Part shown: in pieces, positions 9,774 through 19,759 of the stretch
How the letters are laid out: every line of letters begins with the position of its first letter
Position numbering within the stretch: position 1 is the stretch's first letter
Source: Desulfovibrio sp.
Lineage (GTDB): Bacteria > Desulfobacterota > Desulfovibrionia > Desulfovibrionales > Desulfovibrionaceae
Assembly (NCBI GenBank): GCA_031279825.1
Contig: JAITHT010000087.1
Span: forward strand, 1 to 64,000
Direction: 5' to 3'
Length of the DNA: 64,000 nucleotides
Notes under the pieces: model-generated
Databases searched by the model: none
What the model was told of the DNA's origin: nothing
Seen by the model: only the letters and a program-made list of their open reading frames with translations
Translations under genes and position numbers: made by a program

Positions 9774-11714
9774 TTATCGCTCGAAATAGGTATATCCACG
9801 CAAGCCATCTTCAAAAGCGCGCATGATGACATAACGTTCCGCGGGCTGGATGCGGCCGAGACGAACGGCGCTTTCCGCAACCTTGCGCAAGCCTTCAAGT
9901 ATACGACGCGGATCATATTCCACATATGAAAGAATGTCCGACACGGAGTCTCCCCGCAGTTCGCGGACGAACTCGAAACCGCCGTCTTCGGTAACGCGCA
10001 CGGACACCACGTTGGTATCGCCAAGCAGATTATGCAGATCTCCCAGAGTCTCCTGGTAGGCGCCTACCAGAAAGACTCCGAGATAATACTCCTCGCCGTC
10101 CTTAAGCGGGTGCAGATCAAGAGTTTTTTTCACTCCCTGCCTGGGATCGATGAAATGAGCCATGCGTCCGTCGCTGTCGCACGTAATGTCGGACAAGATG
10201 GCCTGACGACTGGGTATCTCATCAAGCCGGTGCACGGGCATGACGGGAAAAAGCTGTCCGATGGCCCAAGAATCGGGCAAGGACTGAAATACGCTGAAGT
10301 TGCCGTAATAAATATCGGCAAGGGCGATGTCTATTTCATCCAGCTCTTTGGGAGGATGGGGCAATTTTGTCTTTTCCTGGGCGATGCGCGTAATGATGAT
10401 CCAAAACAGGCGTTCAGCCATAGTGCGTTCGCGTAAGGAAACCTTGCCGTGGAGAAACTGCTGGCGGACTTCATCCCGGTAGTAGATGGCGTCATTGTAG
10501 CACTCCTGCAGATTGCGCAAGGTCAGGCCACCGAGCACCTGAATTAAGTTACGCGCGGCTTCGGGCGCATTTTCCGATAAAGACGGAATGTCGGTTTCGA
10601 CAAAAGGCATATCCTGATACTCAATGTGACTAACATCAAGAATATTGAACAGCAGCACGGAATAATACGCCACAGTGGCTCTGCCGGATTCCGTGATAAG
10701 GCTGGGGTGGGGGACGCCGCTTTCGTCAAGGATGGTCATGACCGCCTCCACCACATCCATGCAATATTCATCAAGGGTATAATTGCGGCTGGAAACAAAA
10801 TTGGTGCGCGAACCGTCGTAATCCACCGCCAAGCCGCCTCCGAGATCAAGATAGCCCATGGCGGCTCCTTCCTTCACAAGGCCGGCGTAAACGCGGGAGG
10901 CTTCCATGACGCCGTTACGGATATCCCGGATATTGGGGACCTGCGAGCCCAGATGATAGTGAAGCAGACGAAAGCAGTCCAACATGCCTTGAGCACGCAA
11001 CACATCCACCACATCCACTATCTGGGTAATGGTCAGCCCAAAGGTGGAACGCTCGCCGCCGGAGTCAGTCCAGTGCCCGCCGGATTGGCTGGCAAGCTTC
11101 GCGCGTACGCCAATCAAGGGCTTTACGCCCAGATGCGCGCTTCGCTCCAAGATGAGATCAAGTTCGCTCGGCATTTCCACAACAAAAAAACAACGAAAGC
11201 CCATACGGGTGGCGTAGAGGCCGAGATCGATAAATTCCTCGTCTTTATAACCGTTGCAAACAAGGCAGGCATCTTCATCGCGTAGTTGGGACAAGGCGGC
11301 AAAAAGTTCGGCCTTGCTGCCCACCTCCATGCCATGATGATATCGTGAACCGAAGCGGGAAATCGCCTCCACCACTTGTTGTTGCTGATTGACCTTGATG
11401 GGAAAAACGCCGCGGTATTCGCCCTGGTAGCCCAAAGACTGAATAGCGTTACGAAATGTTTCATGCAGCAGGGATATCTGAGAATCAAGGATATTTTCGA
11501 TGCGCAGGAGAACCGGGGTATCAAGCCCTCGTTCGCGCATACCCTGAATGATGGCGGGTATACTCACGGCAACGGGATTTTTCGGGCCGAACGGCCGAAC
11601 CACCACGTCCCCTTCAGGCGAAATGTCAAAATAATCAGTTCCCCAGTTACGAATTCCGTAGAGATCAGCAGAATCTTCGCAACTCCATCGTTGCAGGGTA
11701 CGGGTTTTTGCCAA
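9774..11714 (-). CDS. speA: Biosynthetic arginine decarboxylase
   Basis: 646 aa; NWGTDYFDISPEG, YQGEYRGVFPIKVNQQQQVVEAI, LGGGLAVDYDGSRT. Confidence 0.96.
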   Translation of the reverse strand: MAKTRTLQRWSCEDSADLYGIRNWGTDYFDISPEGDVVVRPFGPKNPVAVSIPAIIQGMRERGLDTPVLLRIENILDSQISLLHETFRNAIQSLGYQGEYRGVFPIKVNQQQQVVEAISRFGSRYHHGMEVGSKAELFAALSQLRDEDACLVCNGYKDEEFIDLGLYATRMGFRCFFVVEMPSELDLILERSAHLGVKPLIGVRAKLASQSGGHWTDSGGERSTFGLTITQIVDVVDVLRAQGMLDCFRLLHYHLGSQVPNIRDIRNGVMEASRVYAGLVKEGAAMGYLDLGGGLAVDYDGSRTNFVSSRNYTLDEYCMDVVEAVMTILDESGVPHPSLITESGRATVAYYSVLLFNILDVSHIEYQDMPFVETDIPSLSENAPEAARNLIQVLGGLTLRNLQECYNDAIYYRDEVRQQFLHGKVSLRERTMAERLFWIIITRIAQEKTKLPHPPKELDEIDIALADIYYGNFSVFQSLPDSWAIGQLFPVMPVHRLDEIPSRQAILSDITCDSDGRMAHFIDPRQGVKKTLDLHPLKDGEEYYLGVFLVGAYQETLGDLHNLLGDTNVVSVRVTEDGGFEFVRELRGDSVSDILSYVEYDPRRILEGLRKVAESAVRLGRIQPAERYVIMRAFEDGLRGYTYFER

Positions 11715-11796
11715 GATTCAAGCCCCTATATGTGCCTCGGACACAGGGGTCCAAGCCGGAAAGTCCTATAATTTCTAAGAAAATTCGGACTTTCCA

Positions 11797-12642
11797 TCAA
11801 CTGCCCTTGAGCTTTTGTTCCATTTCCAGAAAAGAAGGACGAAACGCCAAAGGAATAGCCCGGCGGCCGTACTCCAAAGCCACGATAGGCGAAGAACCGC
11901 GCACGGCGGCCGCCAAAGCCTCGCGAATGGCCCGGAAGAACAAATGGCGTTCATGAGCCAGGGTTTCCAGTTTTGCGCCTATCGGGCCGATAAAGCCGTA
12001 GCATAAAAGAATGCCGAGAAAAGTTCCGATGAGTGCCGCGCCGATATGATGGCCGAGTTCCGCCGGAGGCGCGTCAATGTGCCCCATGGTGATGACCACC
12101 CCGAGAACGGCGGCAACAATGCCCATGCCCGGCATGGATTCGGCCATACGACCTATGTTATGGGCCGGAAGAGTCTCCTCATCATGCATGGAGGACATGT
12201 CGACCCCCATGAGCTTATCCAATTCTCCGGCATTGCCGGTGGTAAGATATACCCGCAGGGTGTCCCCGATAAAAAAACACGCCGCCTTATCTTTGGCCAT
12301 GGAGGGATAGCGTTGGAACAAAGGGCTTGATTCCGGCTGTTCAATATCCTTTTCCACACTGATGATGCCTTCTCTCTGCATTTTGGCAAACAACCCGTAT
12401 AATAGGGCCAGCATTTCCAGATACTGGGCCTTTGAAGGACCGTTGCCAAACATATGCCCGAGTCCTTTGGCGCTCAACTTCAGGGAAAATGAGGAATTGG
12501 AGGCAATAAAAGCGCCGAATCCCGCGCCGAAAATAATCAACAATTCCGCCGGCTGCAGCAAAATAGCGAAGTTACCCTGAACGATGGCGTAGCCGCCAAG
12601 AATAGAGCCAAGAACGATAAGAAAACCTACAAGAACAAACAT
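11797..12642 (-). CDS. motA: Flagellar motor stator protein MotA-like
   Basis: 281 aa; MFVLVGFLIVLGSILGGYAIVQGNFAILLQPAELLIIFGAGFGAF, ESMPGMGIVAAVLGVVITMG. Confidence 0.93.
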   Translation of the reverse strand: MFVLVGFLIVLGSILGGYAIVQGNFAILLQPAELLIIFGAGFGAFIASNSSFSLKLSAKGLGHMFGNGPSKAQYLEMLALLYGLFAKMQREGIISVEKDIEQPESSPLFQRYPSMAKDKAACFFIGDTLRVYLTTGNAGELDKLMGVDMSSMHDEETLPAHNIGRMAESMPGMGIVAAVLGVVITMGHIDAPPAELGHHIGAALIGTFLGILLCYGFIGPIGAKLETLAHERHLFFRAIREALAAAVRGSSPIVALEYGRRAIPLAFRPSFLEMEQKLKGS

Positions 12643-13020
12643 AGGGAGTCACCCTCTGCAAAGGTTCCGGGGGGGGCGCAACAAAAAACGCAACGCGCCT
12701 GCTGAACATGCCTCGGTAGATAACGCTCTCAAGATAGCGGGAATACGTATCCCGGCAGTATCCGGTCCCTACCGAAGTTTATAAAAAAGACCGACTTCTC
12801 CCGGAAGCTATACCTTCGCGAAAGAATCCGCAACCCACAACAGGCAATGATAACGCGTCATGAGATCTCCGCACGGCAGGACGGAGTTATTCCGCTTCTC
12901 TCCAGCCCACCATGTGCATGAAGATATCTGTTTTTTTTCTAATTGAAAAGTGTAAAGCGCTTTTTTTTCAGCATCTATAATGACAAAAATCCCTGTGAAG
13001 AGAAAGGACGTATTCAGATG

Positions 13021-15132
13021 TCATTTTTCCCGCAGGAGTTTTTTCATTTCTTCTCTGATGCTGTCCGTATCAAGGCCGAGGCGGCGGCGTACGATCTCGG
13101 GTTGCCCGTGTTCCACAAAAGCGTCCGGCAGACCGAGACGGAGGATACGCTTACCCGAAAGATCTCCGGAATCCGACCAAAATTCAAGAATAGCGGACGA
13201 AAAGCCCCCCGCCAGAGAGCCCTCCTCCAATAACAGCGCTTTATCGTGCGTGTCGATAATTTCCTTAAGTTCTTTTTTCGGTAAGGGCTTAATCCAACGG
13301 GCATCAAGGACGGTAACGCGCACACCCTCCTGCTCATACAACTGTTCAGCGGCGCGCAGGGCCGGCAGCACCCTGTTACCGACGGCAATAACCGCCAAAG
13401 GACTGTCTCCTTTTTGAAGATAGTCCGCCTGTCCCACAACCAAAGGGACAAGATGCCTCGGCAGGGGGACGTCCGCCGCCAATCCGCGCGGATAACGGAT
13501 GGCAAAGGGAGCGTTATGAGCCAGCGCCGTAGCTAGGCCGAGTTGCAACTCCGCTTCATCTCTGGGAGCAAACAACGTCATATTGGGAATATGGCGCATA
13601 TAGGCCAGATCAAAGGCTCCCTGATGCGTGGGGCCATCTTCGCCGACGATGCCCGCCCTGTCCATACAGAAGGCTACCGGCAAATTTTGCAGACAGACGT
13701 CGTGTATAATTTGATCATAGGAACGCTGCAGAAAAGTAGAATATATAACGACAAACGGCCGCAAGCCCTGTGTGGCAAGACCGGCGGCAAACGTGACAGC
13801 ATGTTGCTCGCAAATACCCACATCCACGAAGCGATCTGGAAAACGTTCGGCAAAATCCCTCAAACCGGTTCCTTCCGGCATAGCCGCGGTTATGGCGACA
13901 ACGCGGCTGTCTTTTTCCGCCAACGCGCACATGCCTTTGCCGAAAGCTTCAGTATAGGATATCCGCGAGGATTTGGCGCCCGTTTGATAGCCGGTCTCCG
14001 GCTCAAAGGCGCTCACGCCGTGGAAGCGTACCGGATTATTTTCCGCAGGACTGTAGCCTCTGCCTTTGCGTGTCAGCACATGGATAAGCACCGGTCGATC
14101 AAGGCTTGCCGCCAGGCGGAGCACCGTCTGCAAATCTTCAATGTTGTGCCCGTCCACCGCGCCTATATAGTTGAAACGCAACGCTTCGAAAAGAATGCCG
14201 GGAGTAAAGAAATTTTTAAAGCTGTGCTTGCTGCGCCTGGCAATCTCCAGCAAATCGTCGCCTATGCCGGGAATGCCGCTCAAAAATGTCTCCACCTCCC
14301 GTTTGACCCTCCGGATCCAGCGCGCCGAGAGGTTGCGGCTCATGAACAACGACAGGGCACCGACATTTTTGGATATGGACATCTCATTGTCATTGAGAAT
14401 CACGATAAAGCGCCCGGCCGTGGCGCCGGCTTGATTAAGACCCTCGTAGGCCATGCCTCCGGTCAAGGAACCATCGCCGATGACCGACACGACATGGTGC
14501 GCCTCTCCGGCCAGTTCTCGGGCCTTGGCCATGCCGAGAGCCGCTGATACCGACGTGGAGGAATGCCCCACTCCAAAGTGATCGTAAGGGCTTTCCCGCC
14601 TGTAAGGATAGCCGCTCAGGCCGTCCGTCTGGCGAAGAGTATGGAATTGAGCGGCTCGACCGGTAAGAAGCTTGTACGCATAGGACTGATGCCCCACATC
14701 CCAGATGATTTTATCCCGCTCCGGATTAAAGACCGACAACATGGCCAGCGTCAGTTCCACCACGCCGAGAGAAGGCGCAAGATGTCCTCCTGTGCGGGAA
14801 ACCGTTTCCACTAATATGGAGCGTATTTCCGCCGCAAGCTGTTCAAGCTGCGCCATGGTCAATCCGGATACGTCGAAAGGATGCGTAATATCGGCCAGTA
14901 ATGATTTTTTTGCGTGAAAGGACGCCGTGTTATTTGCCGTCGCCTCCAGTGGCGGCAAGGCATCCCACTCCGGCTGGAGTAATGCGCGAGACGGCGCCGG
15001 CATGTTCGCGCAGGCAAAATCCCTTGACGCGGCAAGGAAAACTGCACCGGCTCCGTTTGCGGAAGAAGGAACGGTTCCGTCCATGGCGCTTTGCTGAACT
15101 GTCGTCAACGGGGATTTTAGAGGAAGACTCAC
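13021..15132 (-). CDS. dxs: 1-deoxy-D-xylulose-5-phosphate synthase
   Basis: DVGHQSYAYKLLTGR, VIGDGSLTGGMAYEGLNQAG; N-terminal start uncertain. Confidence 0.96.
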   Translation of the reverse strand: MSLPLKSPLTTVQQSAMDGTVPSSANGAGAVFLAASRDFACANMPAPSRALLQPEWDALPPLEATANNTASFHAKKSLLADITHPFDVSGLTMAQLEQLAAEIRSILVETVSRTGGHLAPSLGVVELTLAMLSVFNPERDKIIWDVGHQSYAYKLLTGRAAQFHTLRQTDGLSGYPYRRESPYDHFGVGHSSTSVSAALGMAKARELAGEAHHVVSVIGDGSLTGGMAYEGLNQAGATAGRFIVILNDNEMSISKNVGALSLFMSRNLSARWIRRVKREVETFLSGIPGIGDDLLEIARRSKHSFKNFFTPGILFEALRFNYIGAVDGHNIEDLQTVLRLAASLDRPVLIHVLTRKGRGYSPAENNPVRFHGVSAFEPETGYQTGAKSSRISYTEAFGKGMCALAEKDSRVVAITAAMPEGTGLRDFAERFPDRFVDVGICEQHAVTFAAGLATQGLRPFVVIYSTFLQRSYDQIIHDVCLQNLPVAFCMDRAGIVGEDGPTHQGAFDLAYMRHIPNMTLFAPRDEAELQLGLATALAHNAPFAIRYPRGLAADVPLPRHLVPLVVGQADYLQKGDSPLAVIAVGNRVLPALRAAEQLYEQEGVRVTVLDARWIKPLPKKELKEIIDTHDKALLLEEGSLAGGFSSAILEFWSDSGDLSGKRILRLGLPDAFVEHGQPEIVRRRLGLDTDSIREEMKKLLREK

Positions 15133-15244
15133 AATACACCTTTACGGATTTCTGGGTAAAACACCGAGACGCGGCAAACGGCGCGACAGGGAAAATGCGA
15201 ACATTGCCGAAGCCGCGCGGGCATTAAGGCGCTGATGGAACGCG

Positions 15245-16162
15245 TCATGATATCCTGTTTATGCAGTATGCCGCAAGTCCCCGCAACATATCCGACTCCG
15301 GACCGGAAAAGCCCGCCAACGCGTTAATCGCCTCTTGGACCCGCTGCTCGGCCAGAGCTCGGCTTGCCTCCACACCCAGAAGAGAAACATAGGTGGTTTT
15401 GTTCAGTACCGCGTCGTTGCCCACGGGTTTGCCCATGACGCTTTCTTTTCCCGTCACGTCCAGGATGTCGTCCGTGATTTGAAAGGCCGCGCCAAGCGCC
15501 GACCCATAAAACGCCATGGCCTCCAGAGGGGTCTCGTCCGCCCCGGAAAGCAGGGCTCCGGCCACGCAGGGGGCGCGTAGGAGCGCTCCCGTTTTCATAG
15601 CGTGCATGGCGGCAAGCGATGCAATATCCACGTTTCGCCCGTCCGTATATTGCATGTCCAGAAACTGGCCGCCCACCATGCCGACTGTTCCGGCGGCTTC
15701 GGCTACGCAGATGACGGCGCGCAGAACCCATTCCGACGGCACGCCCAAAGTTTCCACGGAACCCATGAACGCAACCGCTTCGGCGAGCAGACCGTCGCCG
15801 GCAAGAATAGCCGTGGCCTCATCAAAACGTTTATGGCAGGAAGCTCTGCCCCGACGCAGGTCGGCATTGTCCATGGCAGGCAAATCGTCATGGATCAGAG
15901 AATACGTATGGATACATTCAATGGCCCCGGCAAAAGGCAGGAGCCGCTGCGCCCAATTATCGGAAACGAGCATACGGACGACATTCAGAAAGAGCACCGG
16001 CCGGATGCGCTTGCCTCCGGCCATCAGGCTGTATTCCATAGCCGCAAGCAACCCTTCAGGCGCGCCCCGGCGCTTCAGACATCCGCTCAGCCACTTTTCC
16101 ACTGTGGCCGCCTCTTCCCGCAATCGTCCTTCCACTTCAGACCGGCTGATCATAAGAGGCAT
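15245..16162 (-). CDS. ispA: Polyprenyl (geranyl/farnesyl) diphosphate synthase
   Basis: 305 aa; LIHDDLPAMDNADLRRGRASCHKRFDEATAILAGDGLL, QITDDILD. Confidence 0.95.
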   Translation of the reverse strand: MPLMISRSEVEGRLREEAATVEKWLSGCLKRRGAPEGLLAAMEYSLMAGGKRIRPVLFLNVVRMLVSDNWAQRLLPFAGAIECIHTYSLIHDDLPAMDNADLRRGRASCHKRFDEATAILAGDGLLAEAVAFMGSVETLGVPSEWVLRAVICVAEAAGTVGMVGGQFLDMQYTDGRNVDIASLAAMHAMKTGALLRAPCVAGALLSGADETPLEAMAFYGSALGAAFQITDDILDVTGKESVMGKPVGNDAVLNKTTYVSLLGVEASRALAEQRVQEAINALAGFSGPESDMLRGLAAYCINRIS

Positions 16163-16288
16163 CCCCTGGATTTCTAAAAGGTTCTCCGGAGCGCGACGTG
16201 CGCGCCCTATCGCGCCGCTCCGACAGGCGGCACGGCAACGCCCCCTCCACGCGCGGCCTCACCTTGCGGAGGCAAGCCGCTCATGTGA

Positions 16289-16537
16289 TTACATTCGCGC
16301 GGCATCATCGTCACGGACGGGGGCAAAGGGAACATCATCGCCTCCCTCCTCGGCGCTCAGACGGATTTCGTGCTGCGCGCGTTCCAGGAGTTCCTTGCAT
16401 GATCTGACCAGCTCCCTGCCTTCTTTGTACAGGGCCACATTCCTTTCCAGAGGAATATCCGTATGTTCCAGTTCCTGCACTATCTCCTGAAGACGCTGCA
16501 TTTGCTGTTCAAAGCTGCCGTTTTGCTTTTTCGTCAC
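16289..16537 (-). CDS. xseB: Exodeoxyribonuclease VII small subunit
   Basis: 82 aa, FEQQMQRLQEIVQELEHTDIPLERNVALYKEGRELVRSC; adjacent to ispA. Confidence 0.92.
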   Translation of the reverse strand: MTKKQNGSFEQQMQRLQEIVQELEHTDIPLERNVALYKEGRELVRSCKELLERAQHEIRLSAEEGGDDVPFAPVRDDDAARM

Positions 16538-17495
16538 TCGATTGTTCCTTTACGCCCGGGATATACCCCGGCAAACGCTCTCCCATGCATGTCGCGCCGT
16601 CGACCATATCGCCCCATACGGCGAATGACAAATGCAGATGCGGCCCTGTAGATCGTCCGGTACTGCCGATCAGCCCGATACGCTCGCCGCGCCCGACGAA
16701 TTGCCCCTGCTTCACGGCAATATCGGAAAGATGCAGGTAAAGACTATAAACGCCAAAACCGTGATCCACAATCACTATTTTACCGTTGTAATAATGTTCC
16801 GCTGTCAGCGCCACTACGCCCCGATCCATGGCGGCAACGGGATCCCCCTCGTTCGCGTCAAAATCGACGCCTTTATGGGGCGCGCGCTCCTGGCCGTTGA
16901 TTACCCGGCGAAGCCCGTAACGGCTGGTGACTTCTCCGGGAACAGGCCTGAGCATGGGCAGGGACCAGTAGCGCGCAGGGCTTATCCGATCTATGACGGC
17001 GCGCAGTTGCGCCCGTTCGCGCTTGATCCGTTCCCGCTCCTCCTCGGGTGGGGTGACATATTTCGCATCTACGGTGATCCTTTGTACCGGATAGTTTCGT
17101 TTGCGTACGGACAGCCTGTACGCGTACCGCCTTGTTGTGCCGTCCGTCCAGCGCGCTTGCAGGATCAACGGCAGGGAAGCGGCTTTTTCCGTCAGGGAAA
17201 CCGCCAGCAGGACAGGACATGTCTCCTCTCCTGCCTGCGGGGCAAAGGCAAGGCGTTTGCCGTTCCAGATCACCTCAAGGCTTCGCAGTCCTTCGGCGCC
17301 GAACGAGATGAGAAAGGGCTCGCCGGCCCAGATCGTTTCGGGAACAAAAAGGCCGCGGCTTGAAAACGGCGGGAGCGGGCTGGGTATTTTTTCCGCCCTT
17401 GCATAATCCGCGTTGATCGCGCCTGCCGATAACAAGCCGGCAACCATAAAAAACAACGCCCGCAGGCCGATCGTCTTTAGTATTCTATGATTCAT
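16509..17495 (-). CDS. M23-family peptidase (LytM domain), exported
   Basis: Signal peptide; TSRYGLRRVINGQERAPHKGVDFDANEGDPVAA, HLHLSFAVWG; overlaps xseA and xseB. Confidence 0.92.
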   Translation of the reverse strand: MNHRILKTIGLRALFFMVAGLLSAGAINADYARAEKIPSPLPPFSSRGLFVPETIWAGEPFLISFGAEGLRSLEVIWNGKRLAFAPQAGEETCPVLLAVSLTEKAASLPLILQARWTDGTTRRYAYRLSVRKRNYPVQRITVDAKYVTPPEEERERIKRERAQLRAVIDRISPARYWSLPMLRPVPGEVTSRYGLRRVINGQERAPHKGVDFDANEGDPVAAMDRGVVALTAEHYYNGKIVIVDHGFGVYSLYLHLSDIAVKQGQFVGRGERIGLIGSTGRSTGPHLHLSFAVWGDMVDGATCMGERLPGYIPGVKEQSSDEKAKRQL

Positions 17496-18999
17496 GCGCT
17501 TCTTCCACCCGTACGGGAATATCGCCGTCACGCACCGTGACGCGCAAAACGTCGCCCGGAGAGGTGTCGGCCATGGATGTGACAAAACCGCCGTCATGCC
17601 GGCGTACCAAGGCATATCCCCGTTCAAGCGGGGCATGGGGGTTACGCGCTTCAAGGCGCAATGCGGCGTGCTCCAATATATGCCCGGCATCAAGCAGGCG
17701 TTGCCGTCCTTGAACCGATAGACGGCGTTCAACGGAGTCCAGGGAAGAGACGGCGGGGATGCGCAAGGGAGCCCTCGCAAGAGCCGCTGCCGTGAGATCA
17801 AGCTCCGCATGCCTGGCCGCGAGGACGCACCGCCCTGCCTGGATCAGTCGCTCCTCCAGGTACAGGACTCTTTCTTTCCCGGGCTTGATGCTTTGCGGCG
17901 CTGCGCTCAAAGCAGAAAGACAGGTTTCGAGACGCGCGCTTTTTCGTTCCAGGGCAAGCTTTCCCGCACTATACAACAAGCGCAGGCCGGAAGCCAGACG
18001 TTCCCGGAAGCCATCAAGGAGCCGCCTGGGAGAACGCCAGTCAAGATCGCGCAACAGTTCGGCCAGCCGGAGACGCAGTCCCTCCATATAACGCTTTTCC
18101 GCCTGAAGCAGGCGGTGCTCAAAAAACGCCGCCCGGCGCGACAATTCCTCTCTGGAGGGCCAGAGCAACTGCGCCGCATGGCTTGGGGTGGCGGCGCGCA
18201 CATCCGCCGTCATGTCCGCCAGGGTAACGTCCACCTCATGCCCTATCCCCGCCAGCACCGGGATCGGCGCGTCGAATACGGCTGCGGCCACGCGCTCGTC
18301 ATTGAACGCCCAGAGGTCTTCAGCAGAACCTCCGCCTCTGATAAGGACCAACACTTCGGCCCATTTTTCGACAAATATCCGTTGCATGGCCGCCAGGATC
18401 TTCGGCGGCGCATTTTCCCCCTGCACCGGGATCGGAAAAATCCGAATGAAGGAAGCAAGACCCCGCCCCTCCGCTATGCGTAAAAAATCATGTACGGCCG
18501 CCCCTCCCGGCGCCGTGACCACAGCTACGCGCCGAGGATTTTCCGGCAAACTCCGTTTGCGATCGAGAGAAAAATAGCCGAGCCCCGACAAGCGGATTCG
18601 CAAATGTTCGAATTCTTCATGCAGACGCCCCCGCCCGCCTGAAGCGCATATTTCGACAACAATCTGGTACAGACCGCGCGCGCCGTATACGGTCAGCCTG
18701 CCCGCGCAAATGACTTCCTGCCCGTTTTCAAGACGCAACGCCGGATTGGGACGGGGACCGTCCTCATATACCTCGCCCGTCAGGGGATCAAAATGCTCCT
18801 CTGCCTTCCGGCTGCCTTTGAACCAGACCGCGGCCAAGCTGCAGGACTCGTCTTTCAGCGAAAAATAGATATGCCCTGAAGCAGGACGGGACAAATTGGA
18901 GACCTGCCCGCGCACCCAGACAAAGGGGAAGGCTCCCTCCAGGGAGTGTTTAACGGCGGCCGTCAGCGCGGAAACGGAAAAAATATGGACATCGGGCAT
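17485..18999 (-). CDS. xseA: Exodeoxyribonuclease VII large subunit
   Basis: 504 aa; FSVSALTAAVKHSLEGAFPFVWVRGQVSNLSRPASGHIYFSLKD, VLIRGGGSAEDLWAFNDE. Confidence 0.96.
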   Translation of the reverse strand: MPDVHIFSVSALTAAVKHSLEGAFPFVWVRGQVSNLSRPASGHIYFSLKDESCSLAAVWFKGSRKAEEHFDPLTGEVYEDGPRPNPALRLENGQEVICAGRLTVYGARGLYQIVVEICASGGRGRLHEEFEHLRIRLSGLGYFSLDRKRSLPENPRRVAVVTAPGGAAVHDFLRIAEGRGLASFIRIFPIPVQGENAPPKILAAMQRIFVEKWAEVLVLIRGGGSAEDLWAFNDERVAAAVFDAPIPVLAGIGHEVDVTLADMTADVRAATPSHAAQLLWPSREELSRRAAFFEHRLLQAEKRYMEGLRLRLAELLRDLDWRSPRRLLDGFRERLASGLRLLYSAGKLALERKSARLETCLSALSAAPQSIKPGKERVLYLEERLIQAGRCVLAARHAELDLTAAALARAPLRIPAVSSLDSVERRLSVQGRQRLLDAGHILEHAALRLEARNPHAPLERGYALVRRHDGGFVTSMADTSPGDVLRVTVRDGDIPVRVEEAHES

Positions 19000-19005
19000 G
19001 GACCG

Positions 19006-19401
19006 CTACGAACAGACCAGGGATTTATACATCTGAAAAATGCCTTCAGGGCTGGTCAGCGAGGGCAAGCCGTCAAGGGTCGAGGGATCGAACTTGCCGG
19101 TTTTGGGATCAAGGGCAAAGCGGAAAGTCGCGTCCAGAACCTTTTGCGACTTAATCCAGGCGGGCAAAGAATCTCCGGCTATGGTGCCGTTGACCATAAC
19201 GAATTGTTTACCACCGGCGCCTTCTTCATACCCCCAAAGAGGATTTTGCAGCAAGTCAGCGGCCAGGGCTTCCATGGTTTTCCCTTCACAGTTGGGGATT
19301 ACCGTTTTTTTCACCGCGTCGATCTTGCCCTGTTCACCGCAGCCGGAGATCACGAAGGCGAAAAGGCATACAATCACACCGAACAAGCATTTTTTGTCCA
19401 T
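19006..19401 (-). CDS. Putative lipoprotein of unknown function
   Basis: 131 aa with lipoprotein signal ...VCLFAFVISGC. Confidence 0.75.
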   Translation of the reverse strand: MDKKCLFGVIVCLFAFVISGCGEQGKIDAVKKTVIPNCEGKTMEALAADLLQNPLWGYEEGAGGKQFVMVNGTIAGDSLPAWIKSQKVLDATFRFALDPKTGKFDPSTLDGLPSLTSPEGIFQMYKSLVCS

Positions 19402-19504
19402 AACGGCATACTCCTCTATAGCATGCGCGCGTCATCCGGGCTCGCAGGCTTTTTAGAGTGCCTTTATACTCGCATAATGGCAAAGCTTCAAGCCTTCTTG
19501 CCCT

Positions 19505-19657
19505 CCGGATCAACAGCAATTCTCATTATGGCTTTTTTGATCCGCTTCAGGGAGGTTTTAGGCATACCGGATAACGATAAATCAATAGGTTGGCGCAACG
19601 CCGCCTCCTGCCGGCGAGACGGTTACGGCCATATTTTTAGAATTGCTGCCGGATCAA
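19505..19657. mobile_element. MITE-like element D, copy 1, with 9 bp target-site duplications
   Basis: CCGGATCAA (19505-19513) | CAGCAATTCT ... AGAATTGCTG (19514-19648) | CCGGATCAA (19649-19657). Confidence 0.9.
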
Positions 19658-19759
19658 GGCTTTTCTTGACGGCGGGGCGCATTTGACATACCCCTTAATT
19701 CACAGAATATCCAAATGAGGTAACGAAGGCCTTCAGGGCGAGGTCGGGGCTATACGGCC

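Noticed and set aside
13543-14547. 334 aa plus-strand ORF opposite dxs
   Set aside because: Antisense to a conserved gene; no family signature.
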